Shown here: positions 1-7,026 of the stretch, piece by piece
How the letters are laid out: every line of letters starts with the position of its first letter
Numbering within the stretch: the stretch's first letter is position 1
Assembly: GCA_040510575.1 (NCBI GenBank)
Contig: JBEVIU010000147.1
Location: 1-16,327 of the forward strand
Origin: DASUMF01 sp040510575
GTDB lineage: Bacteria > Actinomycetota > Acidimicrobiia > IMCC26256 > DASPTH01
Reading direction: 5' to 3'
Length of the DNA stretch: 16,327 nt
Program-made: the position numbers and the translations under genes
Notes under the pieces: generated by a model
What the model saw: the letters and a program-made list of their open reading frames with translations, nothing else
Told to the model about the DNA's origin: nothing
Databases searched by the model: none

Positions 1-1022
1 CCACCGACCACATCGATCACATCGTCACGATGATCCAGCAGCTCATCGACCGCGGTTTTGCGTACGTCGCCTCGAACGGCGACGTGCTGTATTCAGTGTC
101 GAAGTTCGAGGGGTACGGGAAGCTTTCCGGCAAGGTGCTGGCCGACCTGCGCGCCGGTTCGCGCGTGGAAGTGGACGAAGCCAAGCACGACCCGCTCGAC
201 TTCGTGCTGTGGAAGCCCGCAAAACCCGGCGAGCCTTCGTGGGATTCCCCGTGGGGCAAGGGTCGCCCCGGCTGGCACATCGAGTGCTCGGCGATGTCGC
301 TCGATCTCCTGGGCGAGGGCTTCGACCTCCACGGCGGTGGGAGCGATCTCCTCTTCCCACACCACGAGAACGAGCGAGCCCAGGCCATCGCGGCCGGCCA
401 CGAATTCGCCCGTCACTGGGTGCACTCCGGCATGGTCACCATCGGCGGCGAGAAGATGGCGAAGTCGGCCGGCAACTTCCTCATGCTCCGCGACGCGCTG
501 GCCACCTACGACGCACGGGCGATCCGGCTCTCCATGCTGCAGACGCACTACGCACGTGCGGTCGACCTCGGTCCCGCCGAGCTCGACGGCGCGGCCGCCG
601 CGCTGGCTCGCCTCGACGCGCTGGTACGACGCGCCGGGCAGGTGGGGATCGAACCCGACGCCGGCGAGGTCGACCAGCGCGTGGTCGACGAGTTCCGGGC
701 CGCGATGGACGACGACTTCAACACGCCGCGCGCCGTCGGCGCGATCTTCGATGCCAACAACCAGGCCAATCGTGCCATCGACGCGCACGACAACGACCGC
801 GCCGCTTCGTTGGTGGCCACGGTCGTGTCGCTGGCGGCGGTGCTCGGGATCGACGTCGGTGTGAGCGCGACGGTCGACAGCGACATCGACGCGCTGGTCC
901 GTGAACGCGACGAAGCGCGCGAGGCCCGCAACTTCGGGCGCGCCGACGAGATCCGTGACGAGCTCACGGCGCGCGGCATCAAGCTCGAAGACGGCCCGCG
1001 CGGCACGACCTGGCATCGATGA
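1..1022 (+). CDS. cysS: Cysteinyl-tRNA synthetase, C-terminal part (5' end outside window)
   Basis: This enzyme charges tRNA-Cys with cysteine in the cytoplasm (class I synthetase). The reading frame is open from the first base (first full codon at 3) and gives about 339 residues. The family is usually about 460-470 residues, so roughly the first 130, including the HIGH motif, lie outside the window. Visible family marks are the zinc-site segments GWHIECSAMS and FPHHENERAQ, and the adenylate-binding KMSKS loop as KMAKSAGNF (about 453-480). The C-terminal helical DALR region includes DDFNTPRAVGAIFD and the typical tail RNFGRADEIRDEL. The stop TGA (1020-1022) overlaps an ATG at 1019 and opens a 14-bp repeat ladder leading into rlmB. 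Adjacent cysS and rlmB genes are common in Actinobacteria. The family call is firm. Confidence 0.97.
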   Translation, partial: TDHIDHIVTMIQQLIDRGFAYVASNGDVLYSVSKFEGYGKLSGKVLADLRAGSRVEVDEAKHDPLDFVLWKPAKPGEPSWDSPWGKGRPGWHIECSAMSLDLLGEGFDLHGGGSDLLFPHHENERAQAIAAGHEFARHWVHSGMVTIGGEKMAKSAGNFLMLRDALATYDARAIRLSMLQTHYARAVDLGPAELDGAAAALARLDALVRRAGQVGIEPDAGEVDQRVVDEFRAAMDDDFNTPRAVGAIFDANNQANRAIDAHDNDRAASLVATVVSLAAVLGIDVGVSATVDSDIDALVRERDEAREARNFGRADEIRDELTARGIKLEDGPRGTTWHR

Positions 1023-1056
1023 CGCGCCCACGATGACGGGCCCACGATGACGCGCC
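1017..1056 (+). repeat. 14-bp tandem repeat, three copies, forming a chain of ATGA overlaps
   Basis: The copies start at 1017, 1031 and 1045: CGATGACGCGCCCA, CGATGACGGGCCCA and CGATGACGCGCC followed by two differing bases. Every copy contains ATGA. The cysS stop overlaps ATG 1019; that ATG opens a five-codon frame (MTRPR) ending at TGA 1034-1036, which overlaps ATG 1033. The second frame (MTGPR) ends at TGA 1048-1050, which overlaps ATG 1047, the rlmB start. The sequence is read directly; a role in ribosome reinitiation is inferred. Confidence 0.9.
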
Positions 1057-1841
1057 GCGGTGGCAAGCCCGCCCCACGCGCCGCCCCGAAGCAGGAGCGA
1101 CGTGACGTCGGGCAACAGGTGGAAGGTCGACGCGCGGTTCGTGAGCTCCTCGTCGCGGGGACCCGTCGGGTGCACGACCTCTGGCTCTCCTCCGACACCG
1201 AGCACGCGCCGATCCTCGACGAGATCGCCGAGCTCGCCCGCGTCGCGAACGTCAAGATCCGCCGGGTTCCGGGCGCCGAGGTCGATCGCAAGGCGCGCAC
1301 CGAGGCCCCGCAGGGCGTCGTTGCGTTCGCGGCCCCTCTCCGCACGCTCGACCTCGACGACGTGCTGGCGGTCCCGAGCGCGTTCGCAGTTGCGGTCGAA
1401 GGGGTCACCGACCCCCAGAACCTCGGCGCGGTGCTGCGCAGCGCCGAGGCGCTCGGCGCCACGGCTGCCGTGTTGGCGCGCCACCGTGCCGTCGGCATCA
1501 CCCCTGCCGTCACGAAGGCAGCGGCTGGTGCGATCGAGCACCTCCCGATCGCGTTCGTCTCCGGCATCCCGAACGCGCTCGAGCAGGCCAGGCGTTCGGG
1601 CGTGTGGTGCGTCGGCCTCGACGCGGGCGGCGACACGTCGATCTTCGACGTCGCGGTCGCGGATCAGGCACTCGTGCTCGTCCTCGGGGCCGAAGGTCGC
1701 GGCCTCACCAGGCTTGCGCGCACACGCTGCGACGTGCTGGCGTCGATCCCGATGCAGGGACACGTCGAGTCGCTCAACGTGAGCGCGGCCGCCGCGATCG
1801 CGTGCGCCGCGATCGCGCGATCGCGAGCCGCGTCGGCGTGA
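1047..1841 (+). CDS. rlmB: SPOUT-family 23S rRNA (guanosine-2'-O-)methyltransferase, RlmB/TrmH type
   Basis: The protein is predicted to use S-adenosylmethionine to 2'-O-methylate a guanosine in 23S rRNA (G2251 in E. coli numbering). It has 264 residues, near the family norm. After a basic N-terminal stretch comes a substrate-binding domain (about 22-97), then the knotted SPOUT domain (about 112-262). The three SpoU motifs are present: DPQNLGAVLRSAEALGA (122-138, with N125 and R131), VLVLGAEGRGL, and IPMQGHVESLNVSAAAAI near the C-terminus. ATG 1047 was chosen because ATGs at 1019 and 1033 run into stops after five codons. The stop overlaps the next gene's GTG by 4 bases (GTGA, 1838-1841). The family is clear; the exact target (RlmB, TrmH or TsnR-like) is less certain. 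Confidence 0.92.
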   Translation: MTRRGGKPAPRAAPKQERRDVGQQVEGRRAVRELLVAGTRRVHDLWLSSDTEHAPILDEIAELARVANVKIRRVPGAEVDRKARTEAPQGVVAFAAPLRTLDLDDVLAVPSAFAVAVEGVTDPQNLGAVLRSAEALGATAAVLARHRAVGITPAVTKAAAGAIEHLPIAFVSGIPNALEQARRSGVWCVGLDAGGDTSIFDVAVADQALVLVLGAEGRGLTRLARTRCDVLASIPMQGHVESLNVSAAAAIACAAIARSRAASA

Positions 1842-3070
1842 AGCCCGGCGCCTCCATCACCGCGCGTGAGGCGCGGCGGCTGGCAATCGCCGCACAAGGC
1901 CTGGCCCGCCCGCGACCGTCGACGGCGACACCCAAGCAGCTGCGGAGCGCTCTCTCGACGATCAACGTGTTGCAACTCGACGCGATCAACGTGCTCGAGC
2001 GCACGCAGTTCGTCGTGCCCTTCAGCCGCATCGGCGGGTACGACGTCGCGCACCTCCACGCGATGACCGGCCCGGGCGGGTGGCTGCACGAGGGGTGGGC
2101 GCACGCCGCCTCCCTGGTGCCCGTCGACCAGGAGCCGTTGTTCCGCTGGCGCCAGCAACTGCGGGCCGAGTACGGCGACAGTCCGACCTACGCGCCTCGA
2201 TGGCGGGCGTTCCGCGAGGAGAACGCCGACTACTTCGCCGCCATCCTCGCCGAGGTCACCGAACGGGGGCCCCTCGCCGCATCCCAGCTGACCGACCCGC
2301 GCCGCCAGGACGGCGACTGGTGGGAGCGGCGCAGCCACGGGCGGCGCGTGCTCGAGTTCCTCTTCGCCACCGGCGAGCTGGCGGCCTGGCGCACCCCGAA
2401 CTTCGAGCGGGTCTACGACCTGCCGGAGCGCGTCGTGCCGGCCGAGGTCCTGGCCCGCCCGACGCCGGCGGTCGAGGAGGCGCACCGGGAACTGCTGGTG
2501 CTGGCCGCGCGTTCGTCGGGTGTCGCGACGCTCCGCGACCTCGCGGGCTACCACATGATCAAGCCCCGTGCTGCTGCGCCCCGCCTCGACGAGCTCGTCG
2601 ACGCGGGCCACCTCCTGCCGGTGAGCGTCGACGGTTGGCGTGAACCTGCGTACGTCGTGCCGTCGGTGCGGGTCAGCACACCCACGCGCACGAACGCCAC
2701 GTTCCTCTCGCCGTTCGACTCGTTGGTGTGGAACCGAGACCGCACACGGCGGATCTTCGGGTTCGACTACCGCATCGAGGTCTACGTGCCGCCACTGAAG
2801 CGCGAGTACGGCTACTACGTGCTCCCTGTGCTCCTGGGTGACGAGCTCGTGGGACGCGTCGACCTCAAGGCAGATCGCAAGGCGTCGACGCTGCGCGTCC
2901 AAGCGGCGTACGTCGAAGCCGAGCCGCGCGTCATCGAGGTCGCGGCGGCCGTTGCGACGGAGCTCGACGCGCTGCGCGCGTGGTTGCGCCTCGACACGGT
3001 CGCAGTCGCACGCCGCGGCGACCTCGCACCGGCGCTGAAGCGCGCGGTGACGGCCGCGTCGCGTGATTGA
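1838..3070 (+). CDS. YcaQ-family winged-helix DNA glycosylase (AlkX-like)
   Basis: This 410-residue protein belongs to the HTH_42/YcaQ family. Characterised members are monofunctional DNA glycosylases that unhook interstrand crosslinks or remove bulky alkylated bases. The short motif INVLQLDAINVL contains Q46-L-D48, the catalytic Q-x-D form that I associate with the YcaQ (AlkX) subfamily; the AlkZ branch has Q-x-Q. Other family-like segments are WLHEGWAHAASLVP, RRVLEFLFATGELAAWR and the C-terminal FLSPFDSLVWNRDRTRRIFGFDYR. The frame is open well upstream of the chosen start, inside rlmB. GTG 1838 is preferred because homology begins just after it and it forms a GTGA overlap with the rlmB stop, implying translational coupling. 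No signal peptide or membrane segment is seen. The protein probably acts on the chromosome during crosslink repair; the substrate cannot be read from the sequence. Confidence 0.88.
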   Translation: MKPGASITAREARRLAIAAQGLARPRPSTATPKQLRSALSTINVLQLDAINVLERTQFVVPFSRIGGYDVAHLHAMTGPGGWLHEGWAHAASLVPVDQEPLFRWRQQLRAEYGDSPTYAPRWRAFREENADYFAAILAEVTERGPLAASQLTDPRRQDGDWWERRSHGRRVLEFLFATGELAAWRTPNFERVYDLPERVVPAEVLARPTPAVEEAHRELLVLAARSSGVATLRDLAGYHMIKPRAAAPRLDELVDAGHLLPVSVDGWREPAYVVPSVRVSTPTRTNATFLSPFDSLVWNRDRTRRIFGFDYRIEVYVPPLKREYGYYVLPVLLGDELVGRVDLKADRKASTLRVQAAYVEAEPRVIEVAAAVATELDALRAWLRLDTVAVARRGDLAPALKRAVTAASRD

Positions 3071-3096
3071 CCACGCGACGCGCGCCGCGTTGCCGT

Positions 3097-3102
3097 TACG
3101 CT
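3097..3102 (+). promoter_or_regulatory. Candidate -10 box for tRNA-Thr
   Basis: TACGCT matches the actinobacterial TANNNT form and ends 9 bases before the mature tRNA 5' end. No convincing -35 lies 16-18 bp upstream. A TTGACC at 3067-3072, overlapping the preceding stop codon, is spaced too far (24 bp). Weak, by position and motif only. Confidence 0.35.
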
Positions 3103-3111
3103 TGCGGTTTC

Positions 3112-3184
3112 GCCGGGTTAGCTCAGTCGGTAGAGCACTTCTCTTGTAAAGAAGATGTCGTCGGTTCGATCCCGACACCCGGCT
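3112..3184 (+). tRNA. tRNA-Thr (anticodon UGU)
   Basis: The full cloverleaf can be drawn by hand. The acceptor stem is GCCGGGT with ACCCGGC (7 perfect pairs). The D stem is GCTC/GAGC around AGTCGGTA. The anticodon stem is CTTCT/AGAAG with loop CTTGTAA, giving anticodon TGT, which reads ACA threonine codons. The variable loop is ATGTC, and the T arm is GTCGG/CCGAC around TTCGATC. The discriminator base is T, as I recall for other actinobacterial tRNA-Thr. The CCA end is not encoded (TCTCA follows). One base separates the tRNA from the stop codon of the convergent metal-efflux gene. No insertion or att duplication is seen at its 3' end. Confidence 0.98.
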
Positions 3185-3185
3185 C

Positions 3186-4151
3186 TCACGAAGACGGCGG
3201 CGGCTCCGGCGCGTCGCCCGCGACCTCGGGCTCCACGTACACCACGTTGGCGGAGGGCACCGCCGCGCGGACCGCGTCTTCGATGTCGTTGATCGCCGCG
3301 GCCACCTCGTCACCGCTCAGGGAGTGGACGAACTCGAGCTCGGCGCCCACGAACAGCTCGTCGGGCCCGAGGTGCGACGTCTGCAGCTTCACCACGCGCT
3401 GCACCCGGTGGTCGTGCTCGATGGCACGACGCACGCGTGCGAGGTCGTCGCGGGACGCGGCCTCGCCGATCAGCAGGCTCTTCATCTCGACGGCGAGCAT
3501 CAATGCGATCGCGACCAGCAACAGGCCGATCGCGATGCTGCCGATCGCGTCGTACCGCGGATTGCCGGTGATTGCGGCGAGGGCGACACCGGCCAGTGCA
3601 AAGGCGAGACCGATGAGCGCGCCGGTGTCCTCGAGCAGCACGACCGGGAGCTCGGCCTCCTTCGAGCGGCGGATGAAGCCGATCCACGACTCTCCCGGGG
3701 CCATCAAGGGCCGCGCGTGGCGAACCGCGGTGCGCAACGACAGCCCTTCGAACACCATCGAGACCGCGAGGATCCCGACCGCCCAGCCGAGCGACTCCAA
3801 TTCGTGCGGGTGGCGCAGCTTCTCCTCGCCTTCGTACAGCGCGAAGAGCCCACCACCGGTGAACAGCACCATCGACACCACGAACGCCCAGAAGTACCGC
3901 TCCCGCCCGTACCCGAACGGGTGCGACTCGTCCGGCTCGCGCTGCGCGCGCCGAGCCCCGAACATGAGGAGGCCCTGGTTCGCGGTGTCGGCGACGGAGT
4001 GGATCCCCTCGGCGAGCAGCGATGCGGCACCGGTGAACGCGAAGCCGACGAACTTCGCGACCGCGATGGCCAGGTTCGCGAAGAACGCGGCAAGCACGGC
4101 ACCGCGATGAGCGTCGCCGTGCGGTTGGGGTGCGGGCGCGTCGTCGGGCAT
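3186..4151 (-). CDS. Cation diffusion facilitator (CDF) family metal transporter
   Basis: This is a predicted inner-membrane metal/proton antiporter exporting a divalent cation such as zinc, iron, cobalt or manganese. It has 321 residues, typical for the family. About six hydrophobic segments are followed by a cytoplasmic ferredoxin-like C-terminal domain (about 230-305). The TM2 metal site is AEGIHSVADTAN, with the H-x3-D pair H51 and D55. The partner motif in TM5 is LLEDTGALIGL. The sequence resembles the branch related to eukaryotic SLC30A9 (FPFGYGRERY-like loop present as HPFGYGRERYFW). ATG 4151 was chosen; in-frame starts at 4169 and 4208 would add 6 or 19 residues, and no clear Shine-Dalgarno sequence decides between them. 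The gene is divergent from the alcohol dehydrogenase and convergent with tRNA-Thr. Metal specificity is unknown. Confidence 0.9.
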   Translation of the reverse strand: MPDDAPAPQPHGDAHRGAVLAAFFANLAIAVAKFVGFAFTGAASLLAEGIHSVADTANQGLLMFGARRAQREPDESHPFGYGRERYFWAFVVSMVLFTGGGLFALYEGEEKLRHPHELESLGWAVGILAVSMVFEGLSLRTAVRHARPLMAPGESWIGFIRRSKEAELPVVLLEDTGALIGLAFALAGVALAAITGNPRYDAIGSIAIGLLLVAIALMLAVEMKSLLIGEAASRDDLARVRRAIEHDHRVQRVVKLQTSHLGPDELFVGAELEFVHSLSGDEVAAAINDIEDAVRAAVPSANVVYVEPEVAGDAPEPPPSS

Positions 4152-4180
4152 GTCCCCAATGCCTACCATCGTGGGGACAT
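4150..4180. repeat. 8-bp inverted repeat between divergent CDF and alcohol dehydrogenase genes
   Basis: ATGTCCCC (4150-4157) and GGGGACAT (4173-4180) are perfect inverted arms separated by 15 bases. The element covers the chosen CDF start codon and lies just upstream of the alcohol dehydrogenase ribosome-binding site. A TACCAT that could serve as a -10 box (4164-4169) lies in the spacer. It could be a regulator operator for both genes or an mRNA hairpin; function is inferred from position only. Confidence 0.5.
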
Positions 4181-4206
4181 CATCGAGGGGGCGAGGGGGC
4201 GACACC

Positions 4207-5283
4207 ATGAAGGCCGCAGTGCTGACCGGCTACAACGAGCCCCTCGTCGTCGAGGAGATCACGCTCGGCGCCCTCGGCCCGAAGAGCGTGCACGTGCACG
4301 TCGACGCCAGTGGTGTGTGCCATTCCGATCTGAGCGCGGCCACGGGCGTGGTACCGCTCGGCGCGCCGATGATCCTCGGTCACGAGGGCGCCGGCACGGT
4401 GCTCGCGGTCGGGTCCGACGTCACCCGCGTGGCGCCGGGCGACACCGTGATCGCGTCGTTCGTTCCGGCTTGCGGGAACTGCTGGTTCTGCCTCCACGAC
4501 CAGTCGCACCTGTGCAACGGCATGGGCTCGGTGTCGGGCGGCGCCAAGGGCACCCGACCCGACGGCTCGGGCATCCGTGGCATGACCGGCCTCGGGACCT
4601 TCGCCGAGGAGATGCACGTCGACGAGTCGGCCGTGGTGCCGGTGACGACCGACGTTCCCGCGGATCAGCTCGCGCTCATCGGCTGCGGAGTCACCACCGG
4701 CGTCGGTGCCGCGCTGAACACCGCGCGCGTCGAGCCCGGCTCGACGGTTGCGGTGATCGGGTGTGGCGGCGTCGGGCAGTCGGTCATCCAGGGCGCGCGC
4801 ATCGCCGGCGCGTCGAGGATCTTTGCGGTCGACCCGGTCGAGATGAAGCGCAAGACGGCCGAGAGCTTCGGTGCCACCGACCTGATCGACCCGGCCGACG
4901 GTGATCCCGTCCAGCAGGTGATGGCGGCCACCCAGGGCCTCGGTGCCGACTATGCGTTCGAGGTGATCGGGCTCCCCGAGACGATCACACAGGCGTATGC
5001 CACCGCGCGCCGCGGCGGCACGGTCGTCGTGGTCGGCATGGCCGCCGCCGACTCGACCGTCACCTTCTCGGGCCTGTCGCTGTTCTACGAGGGCAAGCGG
5101 CTGCTCGGATGTGTGTACGGCGGCGCGCAGGTCCGCCGCGACTTCCCGAAGTTCGTGCGCCTCGTGGAGACCGGACGTCTCGATCTCGGCTCGATGGTGA
5201 CGCGCCACATCCACCTCGACGAGGTGAATGACGCGTTTCGGGCGATGCAGGCGGGCGAAGTCATCCGCAGCGTCATCGTGTGA
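4207..5283 (+). CDS. Zinc-dependent alcohol dehydrogenase (medium-chain MDR family)
   Basis: This 358-residue NAD(P)-dependent dehydrogenase oxidises an alcohol to an aldehyde, or does the reverse. The N-terminal GroES-like catalytic domain has the catalytic zinc ligands C38 (GVCHSD), H59-E60 (GHEGAG) and C160 (IGCGVTTG). The structural zinc cysteines C89, C92, C95 and C103 are all present. The Rossmann fold has GCGGVG (185-190) with D209 ending the second strand (FAVDP), which favours NAD over NADP. The IGCGVTTGVGAA segment resembles class III, glutathione- or mycothiol-linked enzymes, but the substrate cannot be told from sequence. ATG 4207 follows a G-rich Shine-Dalgarno region (GAGGGGGCGAGGGGG) and homology starts there; the frame extends back to 4150. 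It appears monocistronic and divergent from the CDF gene. Confidence 0.93.
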   Translation: MKAAVLTGYNEPLVVEEITLGALGPKSVHVHVDASGVCHSDLSAATGVVPLGAPMILGHEGAGTVLAVGSDVTRVAPGDTVIASFVPACGNCWFCLHDQSHLCNGMGSVSGGAKGTRPDGSGIRGMTGLGTFAEEMHVDESAVVPVTTDVPADQLALIGCGVTTGVGAALNTARVEPGSTVAVIGCGGVGQSVIQGARIAGASRIFAVDPVEMKRKTAESFGATDLIDPADGDPVQQVMAATQGLGADYAFEVIGLPETITQAYATARRGGTVVVVGMAAADSTVTFSGLSLFYEGKRLLGCVYGGAQVRRDFPKFVRLVETGRLDLGSMVTRHIHLDEVNDAFRAMQAGEVIRSVIV

Positions 5284-5416
5284 ACGGCCACGACGGACGC
5301 GAAGGCGGGGGATCCTTGATTTCGAAGGGCCGCGCGGCGAGGATGCTGGTCACCATCATGGTCGACTCCGCTCCGACGTCCCGCTCTCCGAGCACGCCTA
5401 CGCTGCGTCTCGCCCG

Positions 5417-5671
5417 ATGAGCTTGTCGCCGCGCGAGCGTGCCATTCTCGACCTCGAACGCTGGTGGTGGACCCGTTCCGGGCCGAAGGAGGCCGCGATC
5501 CGTGCTGACACGGGGCTCTCGAGCACTCGGTACTACGACGTCCTGCGCGCCCTGGTCGACGACCGGGACGCGTACGAGTACGACCCGCTCACGGTGATGC
5601 GCCTTCGTCGCGACCGCGACCGCCGTCGGCGGGCTCGGGTCGTCGGTGGACACGACCCCGGCACGCGATGA
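5417..5671 (+). CDS. DUF3263 family small protein
   Basis: This 84-residue basic protein matches the actinobacterial DUF3263 family, which includes M. tuberculosis Rv0430. The family pattern is clear: LSPRERAILDLERWWW near the start, then GPKEAAIRADTGLSSTRYYD, a helix-turn-helix-like stretch with an SxTRYYxVL core, and a C-terminal arginine-rich tail. No biochemical function is established that I know of. The HTH-like core and basic tail suggest nucleic-acid binding (inference). ATG 5417 was chosen because homology begins there. The frame is open upstream to about 5228, but those residues are not family-like. There is no good Shine-Dalgarno sequence. A TACGCT at 5399-5404 could be a -10 box giving a very short leader. 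The stop overlaps the next gene's ATG (ATGA, 5668-5671), as expected for a coupled pair. Confidence 0.85.
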   Translation: MSLSPRERAILDLERWWWTRSGPKEAAIRADTGLSSTRYYDVLRALVDDRDAYEYDPLTVMRLRRDRDRRRRARVVGGHDPGTR

Positions 5672-6207
5672 CGGAGCCCCGCCAGAGCCGGTCACGCCCG
5701 GGCACGTCACGTCAGAGTTCGCCGCGTCAGGCGTCGCGCCAGAGCAGCTCGGGAGTACCGCCGAGCGCGCGCGGCGCGGTGCTCATCGGGATCCTCGTGA
5801 TCGCGGGGATCGTCGGGCTCCAGATCCTCGACGACTCGGGGGCGAGCAACGTGAAGATCGCGAGCACCGACTCCACAACCGCCACCACCGGCGATCCGAG
5901 CTCGACCACGGTCGCGCTCCGCCAGCCGAGTGACGTGCGGGTGAAGGTCTACAACGCGTCGGGGGTCGACAAGCAGGCCACGGTGATGACCGACAAGCTC
6001 AAGGCGCTCGGTTGGGCGACGCAGGAGCCCGACACCATCAGCCCGACGCGCGACGGCACCGGCGTGCAGTGCGTCGCCGGGTTCGAGAGCGAAGCTGCGA
6101 GTTTGGCGACCGCCGTCGGTCAGGGCGCCGCGGTGGAGCCGTATCCGCCGACGCCGCCCCCCGGCGCGGATCAGGCTGATTGCCTCGTGATCCTGGGCAA
6201 GGTGTAG
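5668..6207 (+). CDS. Membrane-anchored LytR_C domain protein (VirR-like)
   Basis: This 179-residue protein has a short cytoplasmic N-terminus rich in Ser, Gln and Arg (1-35). One transmembrane segment follows (about 36-54, GAVLIGILVIAGIVGLQIL). An exported linker rich in Thr and Ser leads to a LytR_C domain (about 90-177) that begins VRVKVYNASG and ends CLVILGKV. LytR_C domains occur at the ends of LytR-CpsA-Psr cell-wall ligases and alone in single-pass proteins such as M. tuberculosis Rv0431 (VirR), which affects envelope integrity and vesicle release. The DUF3263-LytR_C order here is the same as Rv0430-Rv0431, supporting orthology of the pair. Two cysteines in the domain (VQCVAG and ADCLVI) could form a disulfide outside the membrane. 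Translation is coupled to DUF3263 through a 4-base overlap; otsB follows after 24 bp. Confidence 0.85.
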   Translation: MTEPRQSRSRPGTSRQSSPRQASRQSSSGVPPSARGAVLIGILVIAGIVGLQILDDSGASNVKIASTDSTTATTGDPSSTTVALRQPSDVRVKVYNASGVDKQATVMTDKLKALGWATQEPDTISPTRDGTGVQCVAGFESEAASLATAVGQGAAVEPYPPTPPPGADQADCLVILGKV

Positions 6208-6231
6208 CGGCGGGCGCGCCGCGTCCGACGC

Positions 6232-7026
6232 GTGCCCCTCCCTCCGCACCTCGCTGCGCTGGCTCCCCTCGTCGACGATCCGCGCCGCAGCGCGTTCCTC
6301 GTCGACTTCGACGGCTCGCTGGCCCCCATCGTCGACGATCCCTCGGCCGCGCGTCCCCTTCCCGCAGCCGTCGACGCGGTCAGGCGGATCACGCCCCTCA
6401 TCGGTCGGGTCGCGGTGGTCAGCGGGCGACCAGCGTCGTTCCTCGAGACGCACGTGCCGGTGCCCGATGTCGTCCACGTCGGCCTCTACGGTCTCGAACG
6501 GATCGTCGACGGTCGCCGCGTGATCGACCCACGCGCACTCGAGTGGATCCCGGCGATTGCGGCCGCGGCTGCCGAGCTCGACACGGCCTTGCCGGATCTG
6601 CTGGTGGAACGCAAGGGTGATCTGGCGGTCACCGTGCACTGGCGCACGGCGCCGTCGCGTGAAGCCGAAGCGGTGGATGCGGTCACCGCCGCCAGCCAAC
6701 GACACGGGCTCGACGCTCCGATGCGGGGCCGGAAGGCCATGGAGCTGCGTCCCCCCGTGCCGGTCGACAAGGGCACCGCGGTCGAAGCGCTCGTCGAGGG
6801 GATGTATGCCGCGGCGTTCGCAGGCGACGACGTCGGCGATCTCCCCGCGTTCGCCGCTCTCGACCGGTTGCGCCGTGAAGGGGCCCTGGCCGAACGGGTG
6901 ACCGTCGGTGTGCGTTCCACCGAAGCTCCTGGCGCGGTGCTCGACGCCCAGATCGTGGTCGACGGTCCGGCCGGCCTCGCGGCGCTGCTCGACGAGTTGG
7001 CGACCGCGATCAGCGGGCGTGGGTGA
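6232..7026 (+). CDS. otsB: Trehalose-6-phosphate phosphatase (HAD superfamily)
   Basis: This 264-residue enzyme is predicted to remove phosphate from trehalose 6-phosphate, the last step of the OtsA/OtsB route. The HAD motifs are all visible. Motif I is LVDFDGSLAPI with nucleophile D25 and acid/base D27 (most family members read DYDGTLAPI). Motif II serine is in VAVVSGRP. The motif III lysine lies in the RGRKAMELRPPVPVDKG stretch. Motif IV is AGDDVGDLPAF. The cap region (HVGLYGLERI onward) is typical. GTG 6232 was chosen because homology starts shortly after it; no strong Shine-Dalgarno sequence is seen. It lies 24 bp after the LytR_C gene and is probably cotranscribed with it. Its 3' end overlaps the convergent otsA 3' end by 17 bp, which supports a pathway link. 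Confidence 0.9.
   Translation: MPLPPHLAALAPLVDDPRRSAFLVDFDGSLAPIVDDPSAARPLPAAVDAVRRITPLIGRVAVVSGRPASFLETHVPVPDVVHVGLYGLERIVDGRRVIDPRALEWIPAIAAAAAELDTALPDLLVERKGDLAVTVHWRTAPSREAEAVDAVTAASQRHGLDAPMRGRKAMELRPPVPVDKGTAVEALVEGMYAAAFAGDDVGDLPAFAALDRLRREGALAERVTVGVRSTEAPGAVLDAQIVVDGPAGLAALLDELATAISGRG

Noticed and set aside
93..1763. Long open frame on the minus strand across cysS and rlmB
   Set aside because: It is antisense to two clear genes, has low-complexity Arg/Ala/Asp composition and matches no family; such frames are expected opposite GC-rich genes.
3112..3184. tRNA as an integration site for a mobile element
   Set aside because: No integrase, no duplicated tRNA 3' end and no foreign-looking genes lie on either side.
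1664..3313. Long minus-strand open frame across ycaQ and the tRNA
   Set aside because: It runs antisense through a recognised glycosylase gene and a tRNA, with arginine-rich composition and no family resemblance.
3067..4110. Plus-strand frame running through tRNA-Thr and opposite the CDF gene
   Set aside because: The tRNA is certain and the CDF motifs are on the minus strand; this frame is Ser/Arg-rich without motifs.
5316..5344. TTGATT-17-GAGGAT as a promoter for the DUF3263 operon
   Set aside because: The -10 match is poor and it would leave a leader of more than 60 bases without a Shine-Dalgarno sequence; evidence is too thin to list as a feature.
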